From Thiosocius sp942490985 (lineage in GTDB: Bacteria > Pseudomonadota > Gammaproteobacteria > Chromatiales > Chromatiaceae), in assembly GCA_942490985.1 (NCBI GenBank), contig CALNYW010000005.1, forward strand, positions 434,001 to 498,000: DNA of 64,000 bases. The letters run 5' to 3'. Below, piece by piece: positions 61,266-64,000 of the stretch. How positions within the stretch are numbered: position 1 is the first letter of the stretch; every line of letters begins with the position of its first letter. The notes below the pieces were generated by a model, which was given only the letters and a program-made list of their open reading frames with translations, had not been told where the DNA came from and ran no database searches. A program made the position numbers and the translations under genes.

Positions 61266-61988
61266 TCAACGCGCGTAGGGACCACCGAATCCGGTCGGCG
61301 GCAGATTCGGCCGCGGTGATGGCGGCATGGATCCCTGCATTGGCGATGGGCGCAGAGGTAGCGCCTGTGGCGGCATTTGCGAGCGCATCTGGCGCATACG
61401 ACGCTCCTGGACTTGGCGCATCAACTGCCGGCGATAGTGCACGATCGCACTCTGACCATTGGCTGCGACGTCATACACCCGCCACTGCTGAGCACTGCGA
61501 TAAAGGCGGAAATCCAGTCGAGCCGGGTAGGAGCCGGGATTCAGGATCGCGACACTAACCTGGGCCGTACGACCACCATTGCCGGCGCGCGGCGGCAGGA
61601 AACGCACCTGCTGGTTGCTGTAGCCGGCGAGTCGGTCGGCCATCTTGCCGAGGAATGATTGCTTGATGCCAGCGGTGATCTGCGCCTGCTGTTCGGCGTC
61701 CATCTGCTCGAACAAGCGCCCGCCGGCCGATTTCGCCATGTAATCGAAATCAAAAAAAGGCGCAATTTCGTTATCAAGGAATCCGGCCAGCTGTTCGGCC
61801 TGGGGTTGCGGATCCTGGCCGAGAAACGCCATCAGTTTGTCAATGCCGGCCCGCAACGCGACAGCGGGGTTGGACGACTGCTGGATCGTTGCCGAACTAC
61901 CCGTCGCTGCCGTTGCATCACCCGCGCGCTCGGCGAGCGCGCTGCCGACCAACATCATCCCAGCCAGCAACCAGTAACCTGTTTTCAT
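61266..61988 (-). CDS. MlaC/Ttg2D-family phospholipid-binding protein
   Basis: 240 residues with signal peptide MKTGYWLLAGMMLVGSALA. The Tol/Ttg2 domain spans about 45-195: IAPFFDFDYMAKSAGGRLFE, ITAGIKQSFLGKMADRLAGY, and RLYRSAQQWRVYDVAANGQS. MlaC shuttles phospholipids between outer and inner membranes. The C-terminal ~40 residues are an unusual Met/Pro/Arg-rich tail (MRSQMPPQALPLRPSPMQGS) absent from E. coli MlaC. No mlaEFD genes lie beside it, so it is a solitary member of the family. Confidence 0.85.
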   Translation of the reverse strand: MKTGYWLLAGMMLVGSALAERAGDATAATGSSATIQQSSNPAVALRAGIDKLMAFLGQDPQPQAEQLAGFLDNEIAPFFDFDYMAKSAGGRLFEQMDAEQQAQITAGIKQSFLGKMADRLAGYSNQQVRFLPPRAGNGGRTAQVSVAILNPGSYPARLDFRLYRSAQQWRVYDVAANGQSAIVHYRRQLMRQVQERRMRQMRSQMPPQALPLRPSPMQGSMPPSPRPNLPPTGFGGPYAR

Positions 61989-62130
61989 CGCGTTCTCCGT
62001 ATTCGAAAAATTGTGGCGGCGTTTTCAGCATGATGGGTTTGATCCACCACCGGAAGAGCGGCCGTCTCGGGCTCGGGAGGTTGCCAAGGACAGGCTAGGA
62101 ATGCAATGCGGGAATACCCCGCGCGGCTGC

Positions 62131-63984
62131 TCAGGTCGTTATCTTCCGATAGATATCGGAAACCTTGAGCGGCAGCTGCGCAACGTCATCCAGTACGGTG
62201 TAATTCGCTGCACCGTACATGTGCGGAAGATAGTCCTGCCCCTCGCGATCGATCGTGATGCAGTACGCATGAATCCCGTCCCGCCGCGCCTCGAACAGCG
62301 CCTGCCGCGTGTCTTCGATACCGTACTCTCCGCGGTACTCCAGATCGTAGTCATCCGGTTTGCCGTCCGACAGCGTGACCAACAGCTTGGTCCGCGCCTC
62401 GACCTGGTTGAGTTTGTGTGCGAGATGACGGATCGGCGCGCCCATCCGCGTGTAGTCCTTCGGCTCGATCCCACAGACCCTGCCGATTACCGTCTCGTCC
62501 CACGGATCATCGAAGTCTTTCACCCGGAAGGCCTCGCAACGCTTGCGGGTCCAACCGGAAAAACCGTATATCGCATAACGATCACCGAGCGTATTCAACG
62601 CCTCGGCAAGCAAGATCAGCGCCTCGCGCTCGGCATCGTTGATCCAGCCACGGGTGGAGCCCGACATGTCGACCATGAACATCACCGCGATATTGCGCTC
62701 TTCCTTGTGCATCCGGGTGAACAGACGGTCGGTCATTTCCAGGCCCATGTGGACGTCGCCCCATGCCTCGACCAGCGCGTCGATGTCGATATCTTCCCCG
62801 TCGGTCTGTCGGGTCAGCAGACGATCTTCGCCTCTCAGGATCTCGAACGTGCGTCGCAGCGAACGCGCGAAGCCCGCGTACTTACCCAGCGTCTGGTGAT
62901 AAAAAGCCAGGTCGCTGGGTTCGACATCCATCTCGCGCAACACGCACCAGTCTTTCTTGTGGGCCTGCCGCGCAACGTCCCACTCGTTATACAGAAACGC
63001 ACCTTCCTCGTGATAGGCCCCGCCCCAGACGTCTTCCGGGTTCAGCGACTGCTCCTCGTAGAAGGTGGGGTCGTACTCACCCTCACCGGCCGGCGTCAGG
63101 TATTCAGGCGGAATCTCGCCGAGATCGAGCAAGATCGAGGTCAACTGCTCGCGTACAACGTCGGGTATCGGCAACGGCTGCTCGGCCAAGGTCACCTCGA
63201 CCTGCAGCGGCTGCTCAACGCTGTCTTCCTCCGAGGTATCCACGCCAAACGACTCCGGTGTCGGCTGTTCAACCCGGCTCTCGGCGATCTCTTCGGCGAT
63301 GACACGCAGACTCTCGCGCAGCTGTGCCTTGTCGCGGGCCAGGCGTCGCTCCCGCGCTGCCCAGGCGGCTTCAGGGTTCAAACGCCCCTGGTAGCAACGC
63401 CGTGGCGGATCGCTATCGTGCAGCCGTTGCAGCCATGCCAGACTGTCCTCCACCGAACTTCGGGCACTGCGCAACTCGCGTGCAGCCACATGCCAGGACT
63501 GCTCCAACGGCGGATCATCGAGGCGCTCGCTGAGTGCACACATACGCCGGTACAGCCCCGGCAATTCTCTTTCGATGAGCGCGTCGAGGCGCAGCGTTTC
63601 GAGAAACAGAAAGACCTCTTCGGCCCTCGACGGGTCCGCAAACCCGGCCAGTTGCTCGACCAGGTTGACGTTGAGCGTTCCATAGCGGGTCTGCGCCCAG
63701 AGATGCGTCACCATCGCCTTGAACAGCTGAAAGTTATCGGCCTGGTTATCGAGCCGAGCGACGATCTCCGGCAGATAGATCACCTCACCATCGGTCCAGG
63801 CGAATTCAGCCGGCTCGATCTTAAGCCTTCTGCCTTCCAGGCCCTGGACGAAAGGCAGCAGGATCGGTACGGCCTCCTCAAACAGGGATCCCGCCGCACG
63901 CTGATGCCCAACCGCGACAAAACCTTCGAGATCGCGAATAACCGCCATGGCGGCCTGCAGCCCCTGTCGGTCATAGCTGTCCAT
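62131..63984 (-). CDS. VWA-domain protein NorD/CbbO-like
   Basis: 617 residues, full length for NorD. The C-terminal von Willebrand A domain starts with the MIDAS motif AVMFMVDMSGSTRGW and continues with YAIYGFSGWTRKRCEAFRVK and KLLVTLSDGKPDDYDLEYRG. The N-terminal helical region has QLFKAMVTHLWAQTRYGTLN, typical of the family. NorD is needed to activate nitric oxide reductase; CbbO works with the AAA+ CbbQ to reactivate RuBisCO. In sulfur-oxidising autotrophs CbbO is plausible, but CbbO is usually longer, and no cbbQ or norQ partner is in the window. The next gene upstream is outside. Confidence 0.85.
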   Translation of the reverse strand: MDSYDRQGLQAAMAVIRDLEGFVAVGHQRAAGSLFEEAVPILLPFVQGLEGRRLKIEPAEFAWTDGEVIYLPEIVARLDNQADNFQLFKAMVTHLWAQTRYGTLNVNLVEQLAGFADPSRAEEVFLFLETLRLDALIERELPGLYRRMCALSERLDDPPLEQSWHVAARELRSARSSVEDSLAWLQRLHDSDPPRRCYQGRLNPEAAWAARERRLARDKAQLRESLRVIAEEIAESRVEQPTPESFGVDTSEEDSVEQPLQVEVTLAEQPLPIPDVVREQLTSILLDLGEIPPEYLTPAGEGEYDPTFYEEQSLNPEDVWGGAYHEEGAFLYNEWDVARQAHKKDWCVLREMDVEPSDLAFYHQTLGKYAGFARSLRRTFEILRGEDRLLTRQTDGEDIDIDALVEAWGDVHMGLEMTDRLFTRMHKEERNIAVMFMVDMSGSTRGWINDAEREALILLAEALNTLGDRYAIYGFSGWTRKRCEAFRVKDFDDPWDETVIGRVCGIEPKDYTRMGAPIRHLAHKLNQVEARTKLLVTLSDGKPDDYDLEYRGEYGIEDTRQALFEARRDGIHAYCITIDREGQDYLPHMYGAANYTVLDDVAQLPLKVSDIYRKITT

Positions 63985-64000
63985 GGCATGGAGGCACCAG

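Overview
The window is GC-rich, gene-dense chromosomal DNA of a gammaproteobacterium, most likely a sulfur oxidiser of the Chromatiales type. The evidence is a Gly/Tyr/Asn-rich sulfur-globule-like secreted protein (13705-14052), a NorD/CbbO-type VWA protein (62131-63984), and gammaproteobacterial gene orders: yhfA-like gene divergent from crp/vfr, tamA-tamB, rpe-gph-trpEGDC, priA-argS-SPOR protein, and glnK-amtB. I see no tRNA, rRNA, CRISPR array, insertion sequence or phage gene. The species cannot be named from the sequence alone.

Layout. 1-4.2 kb: 3' part of apaH, a truncated AIM24-family gene, speD, a VOC/OsmC pair and a cAMP-receptor-type regulator. 4.2-9.4 kb: tamA and tamB, the outer-membrane translocation and assembly module. 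9.4-16.1 kb (minus strand): trpE-G-D-C, then gph and rpe. A strongly promoted sulfur-globule-type gene and a small membrane protein gene lie inside this otherwise conserved block. 16.2-21.8 kb: a DUF3530 protein, then priA-argS-SPOR protein; two DnaA-box-like sequences and an AT-rich tract lie upstream of priA. 22.5-27.6 kb: HNH nuclease and fructosamine kinase-like genes that overlap, a lipase-like hydrolase, a DUF4124 protein, and a rimB-like/rimK-like/aspartoacylase-like cluster. 27.7-29.9 kb: amtB and glnK behind a sigma-54 promoter with an NtrC-type site, and ubiK. 30-45.4 kb: mostly housekeeping genes (comM/yifB, ABC-F, PQQ-type sugar dehydrogenase, arfB, tauE, MOSC, pilU, Fe-ADH, two slp-like lipoproteins, ycgL, serB, phosphohexomutase).

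45.4-50.3 kb is the most system-like region. It holds an exact-consensus sigma-54 promoter with three copies of a CGAWATATCG motif upstream, a small membrane protein gene, a terminator, a hybrid histidine kinase whose ATP-binding and receiver sites look degenerate, and a REC-PAS-AAA+-Fis sigma-54 activator. It looks like a self-contained two-component circuit.

51.4-64 kb: djlA, a CbiM-like membrane protein, an aldo/keto reductase, then a Rieske protein coupled to a 1470-residue protein with two cyclic-nucleotide-binding domains, a rhodanese domain lacking its cysteine, about 1000 residues of coiled coil and a C-terminal membrane anchor. An HU-type histone-like protein, a retropepsin-like protease, a DsbA-family protein, an MlaC-like protein and the NorD/CbbO-type gene follow. 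The architectures at 46437-50287 and 54825-59237 are the best candidates for something undescribed.
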